Positions 1 to 7,580 are shown, counted from the stretch's first letter. The stretch: 17,429 nt of DNA from DASSWG01 sp041689995 (GCA_041689995.1 JBDNFD010000107.1:1-17429); one strand, 5' to 3'. Made by a program: numbers and translations. Notes: generated from the sequence alone by a model not told the origin.

Positions 1-86
1 AGTATTTTCAAAAAAATCTCGAGTTTTATTAGAACCAATACAAGAGGGGGCTTACTTTTATGTTTTCAAAATATCACAACGCTTTT

Positions 87-119
87 ATTGACTTTCAAGC
101 CCATAATTCCGTACTTTCG
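87..119 (+). promoter_or_regulatory. candidate Bacteroidota promoter of the Sco gene
   Basis: TACTTTCG at 112-119 resembles the -7 element TAnnTTTG with one mismatch. ATTG at 87-90, 21 bases upstream, resembles the -33 TTTG element. It lies about 30 bases before the ATG at 150. This is a motif match only. Confidence 0.3.
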
Positions 120-149
120 ATTTTTATCGGACAACAATAATAAATTATA

Positions 150-770
150 ATGAAAAATCTATTTTATTCAGTGATCATCCTCGGAATATTCGCTTCTTGT
201 AACGAGGGAAAAGACACTCAGGAACGAAGCATTTCGGAAAATACAGCCCCTAAAACAGAGATGAAACCTGAATTGCCCGAAATGTCCATTTACAATTTAC
301 CTTCCACTTGGACCACTCAAGACAATGAAGAAATTCAACTGAAAGAATTGCGCGGGAAAGTATTGGTGATGGTAATGATTTACACTTCCTGCAAAACAGC
401 TTGCCCCCGTTTAATTGCCGATATGCTGAACATTGAGAGCAAAATTGAAAAGAAAAACCTGAAAAATATGCAATTTGTGATCGTGAGCATCGATCCGGAA
501 ACAGACACACCCGAACGTTTGAAAGAATTTTCAAAACTTTATGGAATGGAAAGTGACCACTGGGTCTTCCTAAGAGGAACTCCTGAAGAAACCCGCGAAT
601 TTGCGACGGTTTTATCAATGAACTACAAACGGATCTCACCCATGGATTTTGCTCATTCCAACATCATCAGTGTTTTTGACGAAAATGGGGTTTTGGTTCA
701 GCAAAGAGAAGGATTGGGAGTGGATTATGACCAGTTGATTGGTGCAATAAATCAAGAGCTTACCAATTAA
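150..770 (+). CDS. SCO1/SenC family copper-binding thioredoxin-fold lipoprotein
   Basis: 206 aa. The N-terminus is a lipoprotein signal peptide with lipobox FASC and acylated Cys17, so the protein should be membrane-anchored on the periplasmic side. The thioredoxin-like domain (about 45-205) carries the Sco signature: C81 and C85 in SCKTACP, then SIDPETDTPERL (about 113-124), then H169 in DFAHSN. In the family, the CxxxC pair and the distal His bind copper. Family members deliver copper to the CuA site of cytochrome oxidase or related copper enzymes such as nitrous oxide or nitrite reductase, or act as thiol reductases. No oxidase or denitrification gene is visible here; any upstream partner lies outside the window. 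The ATG start is immediately followed by the signal peptide, and a strong terminator follows the gene, so it ends its transcript. The family is certain; the client enzyme is unknown. Confidence 0.93.
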   Translation: MKNLFYSVIILGIFASCNEGKDTQERSISENTAPKTEMKPELPEMSIYNLPSTWTTQDNEEIQLKELRGKVLVMVMIYTSCKTACPRLIADMLNIESKIEKKNLKNMQFVIVSIDPETDTPERLKEFSKLYGMESDHWVFLRGTPEETREFATVLSMNYKRISPMDFAHSNIISVFDENGVLVQQREGLGVDYDQLIGAINQELTN

Positions 771-831
771 AATCTTATTCGGAACTTTTCAGCTATTCAA
801 TTTTTACCGATTTAAAAAATCGGAATATTTC

Positions 832-872
832 AAAAATAAGCACCTTCATATCCTGAAGGTGCTTATTTTTTT
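832..872 (+). terminator. strong rho-independent terminator after the Sco gene
   Basis: Perfect 17-bp stem: left arm 832-848, loop TATCC 849-853, right arm 854-870, with core AGCACCTTCA/TGAAGGTGCT and a T-tract to 872. The A-rich left flank makes it potentially bidirectional. A smaller hairpin, CCGATTT-AAA-AAATCGG, sits just upstream at 807-823. Confidence 0.9.
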
Positions 873-946
873 AAAAGTTTTTCCATGAAAACACCCGTTG
901 TAAAAGGATTTTCTATTCGATTCCAATGAATTAAATTTTTTTTACA

Positions 947-980
947 TTTTAATTAAAATCACAATATTATCGTATTTTTG
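947..980 (+). promoter_or_regulatory. candidate promoter of the T9SS cargo gene
   Basis: TATTTTTG at 973-980 fits TAnnTTTG exactly. The -33 side is only a T-run at 947-950, 22 bases upstream. The motif is 25 bases before the ATG at 1006 and just after the preceding terminator. Confidence 0.4.
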
Positions 981-1005
981 AGTGAATCAAAATAAATATA
1001 TTTTC

Positions 1006-2628
1006 ATGAAAAAATTATACGTAATCTTCGCTTTTCTAACTGCAATTTCTTCTTATGGTCAATGGACGGAACAAACCGACGTGAACACACTCGTGGCAGA
1101 CTCACGGGGAGAATATCTCGAAGCGCTTGGAACTTCAGATGGAATGACTTATGTGGTTTTTTGGGCCATGGTGGAAGCACCAACGAATTATGAATTAAGG
1201 GTCCAACTGCTCGGCATCGATGGTACGAAACTTTTTGGGGAGAATGGCATGTTGCTCAGCAATAATCTCCCAATGAGCACCTACACAGTCACGTCTACCG
1301 TGAACATCGATTCGGACGACAACCTGTATGTTGGCGCCACGGGAACTGATGGCGGAAACCCAGCTTTTGCTTTTAAGATAGATACAGATGGAAATAAACT
1401 TTGGGGCGAAAACGGCATCAATGTCGGATCGGGAAATATTGTGACCATTCTTCCTTTATCTTCGGGAGAAGCCATCGTTTCTTGGTTCGGCGTCCCACAA
1501 GTGTTGATGCAAAAATATGATGCCGCCGGAACAGCGGTCTGGGATGCTCCCAAACCGGTAGAAAATGGATCAAGTGCCACAGCCCCCGCTAATTTATATG
1601 AACTTCCCGATGGAAGTTTTGTAATGGTTTTTCACAGCATTCTTTCGGCAATTTATTCGAACTTGTACGCACAGCGCTTCGACACGAACGGCGATCCACT
1701 ATGGACTTCACCTGTGCAACTTTCGGACAAAACAACCACCTTCAACTCATTTTATAGCAGCACGCAAGATGACGACGTAATTTATTACGGATATATGGCT
1801 TCTTCCGGAACCCGTTTCGATTCTTTTTTACAACGTTTGGATGCCGATGGAATCCTGCCTTGGGGAATTAACGGAATGGATTTCGATACAAACCAAACCA
1901 ATTATGAAATGTACACTGAAATTGCTTTTGAACCCGGTTCACAATATGTTTGGTCTATTTGTTCCTACACCGATACAAGCCAAGGGAATCATGGCGAATA
2001 TATTCAGAAATTCGATAAAGACACCGGTGAGCGACAATTTACCGATACTGCCAAAGAAATTTATGCCATTGGCAGCGAAAACGTGCATAGCGGAAAGCTG
2101 CAACTCCTCAACGACGAACCCATGTTTTTATTGAAAAGCGGGATGGATAACGGTGCATCGCCAGTAACTTTGCACGCTGTGAAACTCGACGCCCAAGGAG
2201 ATTTTGCCTGGACAGACGAAATGCTACCCGTGGCCACTTTTTCAGCCAGCAAAAGTAGGGTTCACTTCACAAAACCCGTAAACGGTCAAAGTGTTGCAGT
2301 TTTTGTGGAAGAAAAAGCGAACGATACGGAACCTAAAATATATGCCCAAAATATAATGGATCCCAACTTCTCAACCACTGGTTTTACCGAAGAAAACGGC
2401 ACAATCACTTATTCCAACCCAGTTCAAAATTTCTTGGTAATAAACAGTACGAAAAAAGCAAAATCCATTAAGATATTCGATATAACCGGCAGGGAAGTTT
2501 ATACAGAAAATACTTTCTCATCGCAATCGATCGAAATAAATTCAAGCGCATGGAATTCCGGTATTTATTTAGTGAATTTCATCACTGAAAATGGAAACAC
2601 AAATAGTTTCAAAATTATCAAGCGATAA
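1006..2628 (+). CDS. secreted repeat protein with T9SS type A sorting domain
   Basis: 540 aa from ATG 1006. This start is chosen over an upstream in-frame GTG at 982 because MKKLYVIFAFLTAISS is immediately a signal peptide, ending near SYGQ. The body has about seven loose repeats of roughly 50-60 residues with the pattern K/Q-x-D-x-x-G-x-x-x-W, for example KIDTDGNKLWGENG, RFDTNGDPLW and RLDADGILPWG, which suggests a beta-propeller or similar all-beta fold. The last ~75 residues are a Por secretion-system C-terminal domain: YSNPVQNFLVI, then IKIFDITGREVY, then WNSGIYLVNF, ending FKIIKR. That domain directs outer-membrane translocation and surface attachment or release through the type IX system. 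The gene appears monocistronic between two terminators. The substrate or function of the repeat domain is not recognisable. Confidence 0.9.
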   Translation: MKKLYVIFAFLTAISSYGQWTEQTDVNTLVADSRGEYLEALGTSDGMTYVVFWAMVEAPTNYELRVQLLGIDGTKLFGENGMLLSNNLPMSTYTVTSTVNIDSDDNLYVGATGTDGGNPAFAFKIDTDGNKLWGENGINVGSGNIVTILPLSSGEAIVSWFGVPQVLMQKYDAAGTAVWDAPKPVENGSSATAPANLYELPDGSFVMVFHSILSAIYSNLYAQRFDTNGDPLWTSPVQLSDKTTTFNSFYSSTQDDDVIYYGYMASSGTRFDSFLQRLDADGILPWGINGMDFDTNQTNYEMYTEIAFEPGSQYVWSICSYTDTSQGNHGEYIQKFDKDTGERQFTDTAKEIYAIGSENVHSGKLQLLNDEPMFLLKSGMDNGASPVTLHAVKLDAQGDFAWTDEMLPVATFSASKSRVHFTKPVNGQSVAVFVEEKANDTEPKIYAQNIMDPNFSTTGFTEENGTITYSNPVQNFLVINSTKKAKSIKIFDITGREVYTENTFSSQSIEINSSAWNSGIYLVNFITENGNTNSFKIIKR

Positions 2629-2670
2629 TTTGATTCAAAAAAAAGCAACGACTCATCTATAAACAAGTAA

Positions 2671-2713
2671 AAACACCTATCGAAAAGAGCATATTTCTTT
2701 TCGGTAGGTGTTT
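2671..2713. terminator. bidirectional terminator between convergent genes
   Basis: 18-bp stem with one T-G wobble: left arm 2671-2688, loop 2689-2695, right arm 2696-2713 (ACACCTATCGAAAAGA paired with TCTTTTCGGTAGGTGT). T-rich flanks lie on both sides. It serves the plus gene ending at 2628 and the minus gene whose stop codon (2714-2712) overlaps its right arm. Confidence 0.85.
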
Positions 2714-3239
2714 ATTTCTCAGGAGGATATTCGGCTAAAATCTCGGAAACAATCTCACGAATGCGCTCTACCTTATTTTCCATACCCATTGATAACGCGC
2801 CGGTGCCCATTCCTTGCCAAACCAGTTGCATTGTGGCCGCATCGATTAAGTCAATATAAAGCGTGCCTTCGGTGGTACGTGAAACAGATGTGTTTCCCCA
2901 ATAGTAAGGCCGCCATCCCCATCCGTAACCATAAGAATACGGATTTTGGTAGATATTTACGTTTTCGGTGGTTTTGGTTACAATGCTCACCAACAATTTC
3001 GGATTTTCAGATTTGTTCATCCCCTTTGCTTCCAACTCGGTTTCAATTGCTCGCAAAATTCTTTTCTTATCCAAATCCGAAGCTTCCGCTTTATCAATTC
3101 CCGGTTTGTAAAATGCAAAGGTGTTGTAGTCATTAAAATTCGCTTCCCGGTCATAATCGGTCGCAACCTTCACAGAGTCGCAAGAAGCCAATACAAACAG
3201 GAACGTAAGAAGCACGGTTATTTTCAATATTATTTTCAT
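2712..3239 (-). CDS. DUF4136 domain lipoprotein
   Basis: 175 aa. A lipoprotein signal ends in VLASC with Cys20 as the acylation site. The rest fits the DUF4136 family: VATDYDREANFNDYNTFAFY near residues 25-44, a K/E-rich helix with RAIETELEAKGM, the strand PKLLVSIVTKT, an aromatic segment rich in Tyr, Gly and Trp (NPYSYGYGWGWRPYYWG), then GTLYIDLIDAATMQLVWQG and a final helix KVERIREIVSEILAEYP. Proteins of this family are small envelope lipoproteins common in Bacteroidota and have no established biochemical role. The stop codon lies within the shared terminator. A conserved-looking intergenic repeat separates this gene from hutU upstream, so it probably has its own promoter rather than belonging to a hut operon. 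Confidence 0.88.
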   Translation of the reverse strand: MKIILKITVLLTFLFVLASCDSVKVATDYDREANFNDYNTFAFYKPGIDKAEASDLDKKRILRAIETELEAKGMNKSENPKLLVSIVTKTTENVNIYQNPYSYGYGWGWRPYYWGNTSVSRTTEGTLYIDLIDAATMQLVWQGMGTGALSMGMENKVERIREIVSEILAEYPPEK

Positions 3240-3253
3240 AGCTTTTTATTTTT

Positions 3254-3368
3254 TGGGCGTTCGAGCGGGCTTTCCACTTTTATTCCTCGCCAACCCGATT
3301 TCGCTCCGTTCAATGCCAAAAACGATCTTCCGGGTTGGCTGTGGGGTAACCACTGCAATCCCTAACGC
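3254..3368. repeat. ~115-bp palindromic intergenic repeat (GGGCGTT...CCCTAACGC type)
   Basis: Noncoding element between the DUF4136 gene and hutU. It begins TGGGCGTTCGAGCGGGCTTT (3254-3273) and ends GCAATCCCTAACGC (3355-3368), so its ends share the inverted GCGTT/AACGC. An internal perfect 8-bp inverted repeat, CCAACCCG (3290-3297) and CGGGTTGG (3331-3338), flanks a 33-base loop. The interior is more GC-rich than other intergenic DNA here. I recall elements with the same ends scattered between genes in flavobacterial genomes, but only one copy is in this window. Confidence 0.6.
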
Positions 3369-3371
3369 AAA

Positions 3372-5354
3372 TTAGTTATCCAATAAAGAATCATCAACAA
3401 AATTGGGAATAGTGACTTTCAAATTAGGCTCGCTTTCCATAGCTCTTTTAATAGCAAAAACAGCACCTTCATTTCGGGCCCAAGAACGTCTGGAAATCCC
3501 ATTGTTCACATCCCAGAAAAGCATTGACTTTAAACGCTTTGCCGCCTCTTTCGAACCATCAAGAACCATACCAAATCCGCCATTAATAACTTCCCCCCAG
3601 CCCACACCACCACCATTGTGGATGCTCACCCAAGTGGCTCCCCGAAAGCTGTCGCCAATCACATTTTGTATCGCCATGTCGGCGGTAAAACTACTGCCGT
3701 CGTAAATATTGGAAGTTTCGCGAAAAGGGGAATCCGTCCCGGAGACATCATGGTGATCACGGCCCAAAACCACGGGGCCAATTTTGCCTTCAGCGATTGC
3801 ATTGTTGAACGCTTCCGCAATTCTTGTGCGGCCTTCGGCATCGGCATACAAAATTCGTGCTTGTGAGCCAACAACCAATTTGTTTTCTTGGGCTCCTTTG
3901 ATCCACGTAATATTATCCTGTAGTTGTTGTTGGATTTCTTCCGGCGCACTTAATTTCAATTCTTCCAAAACCTTTTTCGCAATTTTATCGGTTTTCTGCA
4001 AATCTTCCGGTTTCCCTGAGGTACAAACCCAACGGAAAGGACCAAATCCGAAATCAAAACACATTGGCCCCATAATATCCTGAACGTAAGAAGGATATTT
4101 GAAATGCTTGCCATCTTCCGCAAAAATATCGGCCTCCGCGCGGGAAGCTTCCAATAGAAATGCATTGCCATAATCGAAAAAATAGGTTCCTTTTTCAGTG
4201 TGTTTATTAATGGCTTCGACTTGTCTACGAAGACTTTTCCGCACCTCTTCCTTGAATTTTTCCGGGTTTTCCACCATCATCTGATTGGATTCTTCATACG
4301 AAAATCCCACCGGATAATATCCGCCAGCCCACGGATTGTGCAGGGATGTTTGATCACTTCCCAAATCAATATGGATATTTTTCTTGTCGAAATATTCCCA
4401 CACCGCCACAGCATTTCCTGAAAAAGCAATTGAAACCGTTTCTTTATTGGTTTGGGCCTTTTTCACCCGTTCAGAAAGTGCTTCCAAATCTGAAATCATC
4501 TCATCGACCCAACCTTGCGAATGCCGGGTTTCGATGGCTTTGGGATTTACTTCGGCACAAACCGTGATGCAACCGGCAATGTTTCCCGCTTTGGGCTGCG
4601 CACCGCTCATTCCTCCTAATCCCGAAGTTACAAAGAGTCCGCCCTGTGGGGGTTTTTTAATTTTCCGAAAAGCATTCAAAACGGTGATTGTAGTGCCGTG
4701 CACAATTCCTTGCGGACCAATGTACATATAGCTTCCGGCAGTCATTTGTCCATACTGGGTCACTCCCAGTGCGTTGTATTTTTCCCAATCATCGGGTTTG
4801 GAATAGTTCGGGACCATCATTCCGTTAGTGACCACCACTCTCGGGGCTTCCGGATGCGACGGATATAAACCCATCGGGTGGCCGCTGTACATTGTTAGCG
4901 TTTGCTCATCGGTCATTTCGGCCAAATATTGCATCGTCAAAAGATATTGGGCCCAATTTTGAAAGACGGCGCCATTTCCCCCGTAAGTTATCAATTCGTG
5001 CGGATGTTGTGCAACCACGGGATCGAGATTATTCTGGATCATCAGCATAATGGCTTTTGCTTGTTCGCTTTTTCCCGGATATTCAGAAATAGGTCGTGCA
5101 TACATTCTATATTCGGGTCGAAAACGATACATATAAATCCGGCCATATTTTTCCAATTCATCCCGAAATTCCGGTAATAAAATAGTGTGATGTTTCGGCT
5201 CAAAATACCTCAACGCATTTCGCAAAGCTAATTTCTTCTCCTCTTCTGAAAGGATTTCTTTGCGTTTTGGCGCATGATTGATTGTTGGATCGTATGTTTT
5301 TTTTTCGGGAAGTTCTTGTGGGATTCCCTGAAGAAGTTGTTCTTTAAAAGTCAT
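3372..5354 (-). CDS. hutU: urocanate hydratase (long form)
   Basis: 660 aa. Catalyses hydration of urocanate to 4-imidazolone-5-propionate, the second step of histidine degradation, using tightly bound NAD+ as electrophile in the cytosol. Visible family blocks: YGGNGAVFQNW (124-134), the nucleotide-binding GLGGMSGAQPKAG (255-267), GSDQTSLHNPW (332-342), GPMCFDFGFGPFRWVCTSG (429-447) containing the conserved active-site-region Cys, GRDHHDVSGTDSPFRETSN (531-549) and HNGGGVGWGE (589-598). It is about 100 residues longer than the ~555-aa enzymes of Pseudomonas and Bacillus and, with its HHDVSGTDSPFRET block, resembles the long type shared with animals. No other hut gene lies nearby. It lies 46 bases downstream of a DUF5522 mini-gene on the same strand and probably shares its transcript. 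The ATG start gives the expected N-terminus. Confidence 0.96.
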   Translation of the reverse strand: MTFKEQLLQGIPQELPEKKTYDPTINHAPKRKEILSEEEKKLALRNALRYFEPKHHTILLPEFRDELEKYGRIYMYRFRPEYRMYARPISEYPGKSEQAKAIMLMIQNNLDPVVAQHPHELITYGGNGAVFQNWAQYLLTMQYLAEMTDEQTLTMYSGHPMGLYPSHPEAPRVVVTNGMMVPNYSKPDDWEKYNALGVTQYGQMTAGSYMYIGPQGIVHGTTITVLNAFRKIKKPPQGGLFVTSGLGGMSGAQPKAGNIAGCITVCAEVNPKAIETRHSQGWVDEMISDLEALSERVKKAQTNKETVSIAFSGNAVAVWEYFDKKNIHIDLGSDQTSLHNPWAGGYYPVGFSYEESNQMMVENPEKFKEEVRKSLRRQVEAINKHTEKGTYFFDYGNAFLLEASRAEADIFAEDGKHFKYPSYVQDIMGPMCFDFGFGPFRWVCTSGKPEDLQKTDKIAKKVLEELKLSAPEEIQQQLQDNITWIKGAQENKLVVGSQARILYADAEGRTRIAEAFNNAIAEGKIGPVVLGRDHHDVSGTDSPFRETSNIYDGSSFTADMAIQNVIGDSFRGATWVSIHNGGGVGWGEVINGGFGMVLDGSKEAAKRLKSMLFWDVNNGISRRSWARNEGAVFAIKRAMESEPNLKVTIPNFVDDSLLDN

Positions 5355-5400
5355 GATTTTTCACTATTCAATTTAAAAATATCTGATGTTAAACCCATTT

Positions 5401-5562
5401 TTAATCCAGATTTTTATCAAAACCATACGGACAATGTCGGCAACCACTTTTACAGCAATATCCTCGTTTTAAAAGATATTGCTCCGTGAAGCAACGATAG
5501 CCTTCCGGAGTGAGGTAAAAATCGCCTTCTTCAATGGGCGTTCGTTTATTTGGGAAATGCAT
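5401..5562 (-). CDS. DUF5522 family cysteine-rich mini-protein
   Basis: A 53-aa ORF read on the minus strand from ATG 5562-5560 to TAA 5403-5401. It begins MHFPNKRTPIEEGDFYLTPE and contains GYRCFTEQYLLKRGYCC, then KSGCRHCPYGFD. Five cysteines, four clustered as CC-x3-C-x2-C, suggest a small metal-binding fold. This matches the DUF5522 family, short proteins widespread in Bacteroidota and other bacteria, often with the phrase FTxxYLLKRGYCCxxGCRHCPYG; no function is established. It sits 46 bases upstream of hutU on the same strand behind a near-consensus promoter, so the two are probably co-transcribed. It is easily missed because of its length. Confidence 0.88.
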   Translation of the reverse strand: MHFPNKRTPIEEGDFYLTPEGYRCFTEQYLLKRGYCCKSGCRHCPYGFDKNLD

Positions 5563-5610
5563 AAGCGGACAAGAATTTGCTCATTGCGTTCAACTTGGTT
5601 TTTCAACAGT

Positions 5611-5642
5611 CAAATATACTGTTTAAAGCCTCAATATACAAA
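5611..5642 (-). promoter_or_regulatory. near-consensus Bacteroidota promoter for the DUF5522-hutU unit
   Basis: Read on the minus strand: TTTG (5642-5639), a 20-base spacer, then TATATTTG (5618-5611). This fits TTTG-N19/20-TAnnTTTG without mismatch. Predicted transcription start is near 5604, about 40 bases before the DUF5522 ATG at 5562. Confidence 0.72.
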
Positions 5643-5657
5643 GTGTTGTGAATAGTT

Positions 5658-5665
5658 TATATTTG
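5658..5665 (+). promoter_or_regulatory. -7 element of the divergent promoter for the ACC deaminase-like gene
   Basis: TATATTTG at 5658-5665 fits TAnnTTTG exactly, but no clear -33 TTTG lies 19-21 bases upstream. Transcription would begin around 5672, at or just inside the TTG start at 5670, so the message would be leaderless or start at the next TTG (5691). Confidence 0.4.
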
Positions 5666-5669
5666 AGGT

Positions 5670-6614
5670 TTGTCAAAAAATATATCCATTTTGATCCAAT
5701 CCGCTATTTCGATATCCCAATTTATTTTTAAAGATAAAAGATATGGTGTTTCCCTTCACCTCAAACGCGAAGATTTGCTGCACCCCAATATTTCTGGGAA
5801 TAAATTTAGGAAGTTGAAATACAATTTAATGGAAGCAAAAAGACAAGAAAAAACAAAACTGTTGACTTTTGGCGGAGCGTTTTCAAATCACCTTGCAGCC
5901 ACAGCCGCTGCCGGAAAAGAATTCGATTTCGCAACAATTGGAATTGTTCGGGGCGAAGAACTGGGCGAAAATTTAGATAAAACTTTGTCTGGAAATCCCA
6001 CCTTGGAATTTGCAATTTCCTGTGGAATGAAACTTCATTTTATAAGCCGGGAAGCATATCGTGAGAAAAATTCTGAAAAAATTCTAAATGAACTGAAACA
6101 TAAATTTGGTGATTTTTACTTGATTCCCGAAGGAGGCACCAATCCATTGGCCATTAAAGGCTGTGAAGAAATCCTTTCCGAAGAGGACAAGCTTTTTGAT
6201 TATATATGTTGTCCAGTAGGAACGGGGGGTACAATGGCCGGGTTGATAAAAAGTTCGCTGCCCCATCAAAAGGTTTTAGGGTTCTCGGTTTTAAAGGGCA
6301 ATTTTTTATCTTTGGAAATAAAAAAAATCGTTAAAAAAAATAATTGGGAGATTATAACAAATTGCCATTTTGGAGGTTATGGAAAGGTGACAGATGAATT
6401 GGTGGAATTTATAAACGGTTTCCGCAAGGAAAATGGCATTCTTTTAGATCCAATTTATACGGGGAAAATGATGTTCGGAATTTTCGCTTTGCTGAAAGCA
6501 GGTTTTTTTAAGGAAAATACCCGTATTTTAGCCGTTCATACAGGAGGAATTCAAGGTATTGCGGGAATTAACCGATTATTGGACAAAAAAGGATCGCCAA
6601 AAATCAATATTTAA
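5670..6614 (+). CDS. 1-aminocyclopropane-1-carboxylate deaminase / D-cysteine desulfhydrase family PLP enzyme
   Basis: 314 aa from TTG 5670. A stop codon (TGA 5664-5666) bounds the frame and there is no ATG before the conserved core, so the start must be non-ATG; TTG 5691 is an alternative. This is a fold-type II PLP enzyme. HLKREDLLHPNISGNKFRKL (30-49) contains K45, which aligns with the PLP lysine of the GNKxRKL motif. FGGAFSNHLAATAAA follows (67-81) with the S72-N73-H74 cluster, then PEGGTN, the glycine-rich phosphate loop CPVGTGGTMAGL, and near the C-terminus AVHTGGIQGIAG. The family opens ACC to 2-oxobutyrate and ammonia or desulfhydrates D-cysteine to pyruvate, sulfide and ammonia; the sequence cannot decide between them. 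It is followed after 2 bases by a glucosaminidase gene, so the two are probably an operon, although their functions seem unrelated. Confidence 0.88.
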   Translation: MSKNISILIQSAISISQFIFKDKRYGVSLHLKREDLLHPNISGNKFRKLKYNLMEAKRQEKTKLLTFGGAFSNHLAATAAAGKEFDFATIGIVRGEELGENLDKTLSGNPTLEFAISCGMKLHFISREAYREKNSEKILNELKHKFGDFYLIPEGGTNPLAIKGCEEILSEEDKLFDYICCPVGTGGTMAGLIKSSLPHQKVLGFSVLKGNFLSLEIKKIVKKNNWEIITNCHFGGYGKVTDELVEFINGFRKENGILLDPIYTGKMMFGIFALLKAGFFKENTRILAVHTGGIQGIAGINRLLDKKGSPKINI

Positions 6615-6616
6615 AT

Positions 6617-7459
6617 ATGAAGGCTACGAGAATTATTCTTTGTTTTTTGCTAATGGGGTTTCTATTTTCTTGCGGAAGTAAGAAAAAGGTCGCCAAAAGA
6701 TCGAACAATTCTTCAAAAACAACTCAAACGCAAAAGGTTTATACTTCAGAAAAAGATTATCCAAAAGATATTGTGGAAGCAAAAGAGGAACCATCAGCTC
6801 CAGAGAAAACGTACAAAAGTCAAACCGAAATCTATATTTATACCTACGCGCCCATTGCAAAAAACGAAATGGAATTATACGGAATTCCTGCCAGCATCAA
6901 ATTAGCCCAGGGCATTCTGGAATCGGGATCGGGATATGGAAAATTAACCTTAAAATCAAATAATCATTTTGGAATAAAATGCAACGGTTGGGAAGGCGCA
7001 AAAGTTTATCATGATGACGATCGCGCGCAAGAATGTTTCCGAAAATATAAAGATCCAAAATATTCGTTTCGAGATCATTCTTTATTTTTGTCAGAGCGTT
7101 TGCGATATGCTTCCCTTTTCAGCCTGAAAAAAAATGATTACAGAGGCTGGGCAAAGGGATTGAGAAAAGCTGGCTATGCCACAGATCCTAGATATCCCGA
7201 CAAATTGATAGCGCTAATTGAACGTTATCACCTCAACCGTTTTGACGAAGAAGTTCTTGGCTCATCCAATTGGAACGGAAACTCAACCGGAACTGCGCAA
7301 GTCGATTATTCTCATGGAACTTACACGGTGAAAGACGGTGATACTTTATGGAGTATTGCCCAACGTTACAGTTTGACCGTGGAACAACTGAAAGACCTAA
7401 ATAATTTACGCACAAATGTGATCGAAATCGGTCAGAAACTTCATGTGAAAATCCGATGA
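6617..7459 (+). CDS. glucosaminidase-LysM peptidoglycan hydrolase lipoprotein
   Basis: 280 aa. The lipoprotein signal ends in FLFSC with Cys19. A polar linker (20-65) leads to a glucosaminidase (GH73-type) domain at about 70-212: IAKNEMELYGIPASIKLAQG, ILESGSG with the likely catalytic Glu102, NNHFGIKC, then FRDHSLFLSERLRY and GWAKGLRKAGYATDPRYPDKL. A C-terminal LysM domain (about 235-279, YTVKDGDTLWSIAQRYSLTV to IGQKLHVKI) binds the glycan chain. The protein should cleave N-acetylglucosaminyl bonds in peptidoglycan from the periplasmic side for wall remodelling or division. It starts 2 bases after the PLP enzyme gene, implying co-transcription. An inverted repeat follows the stop codon. Confidence 0.93.
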   Translation: MKATRIILCFLLMGFLFSCGSKKKVAKRSNNSSKTTQTQKVYTSEKDYPKDIVEAKEEPSAPEKTYKSQTEIYIYTYAPIAKNEMELYGIPASIKLAQGILESGSGYGKLTLKSNNHFGIKCNGWEGAKVYHDDDRAQECFRKYKDPKYSFRDHSLFLSERLRYASLFSLKKNDYRGWAKGLRKAGYATDPRYPDKLIALIERYHLNRFDEEVLGSSNWNGNSTGTAQVDYSHGTYTVKDGDTLWSIAQRYSLTVEQLKDLNNLRTNVIEIGQKLHVKIR

Positions 7460-7462
7460 ACC

Positions 7463-7494
7463 TCCCTTTGTCTTCGGTATTTTCCCCAAAGGGA
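7463..7494 (+). repeat. intergenic hairpin after the glucosaminidase gene
   Basis: Perfect 8-bp inverted repeat TCCCTTTG (7463-7470) and CAAAGGGA (7487-7494) around a 16-base loop. No T-tract follows directly, so it is a weak terminator at best and may act only as a 3'-end stabiliser. Confidence 0.4.
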
Positions 7495-7546
7495 ACTATA
7501 AAAATTAAACGTTGTTTTTGAATCCATTTCCTATACGGCAAATTTT

Positions 7547-7580
7547 TAAATTTTGAATTTTGAACCTTGAATTTTGAATT
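7547..7580 (+). repeat. AT-rich short tandem-like repeat abutting the hemL start
   Basis: AATTTTGAA or close variants recur four times just before and across the TTG start of hemL (7552-7580). Imperfect units like this can arise by slippage. Each also resembles the TTTG half of a -7 or -33 box, so promoter assignment for hemL is ambiguous. Confidence 0.45.

Noticed and set aside
1..149. Possible 3' end of an upstream gene
   Set aside because: No frame entering from the left edge shows recognisable protein sequence; treated as leader or intergenic DNA.
807..823. Small CCGATTT/AAATCGG hairpin as a separate terminator
   Set aside because: Short stem without a T-tract; the much stronger hairpin at 832-872 does the job.
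982..1005. GTG start for the T9SS cargo protein
   Set aside because: It adds eight polar residues before a normal signal peptide that begins at ATG 1006.
2946..3365. Plus-strand ORF opposite the DUF4136 gene and repeat
   Set aside because: Shadow of the minus-strand lipoprotein gene, with unlikely composition and crossing a noncoding repeat.
4384..4731. Plus-strand 115-codon ORF opposite hutU
   Set aside because: Antisense shadow of a strongly conserved enzyme gene; no protein-like features.
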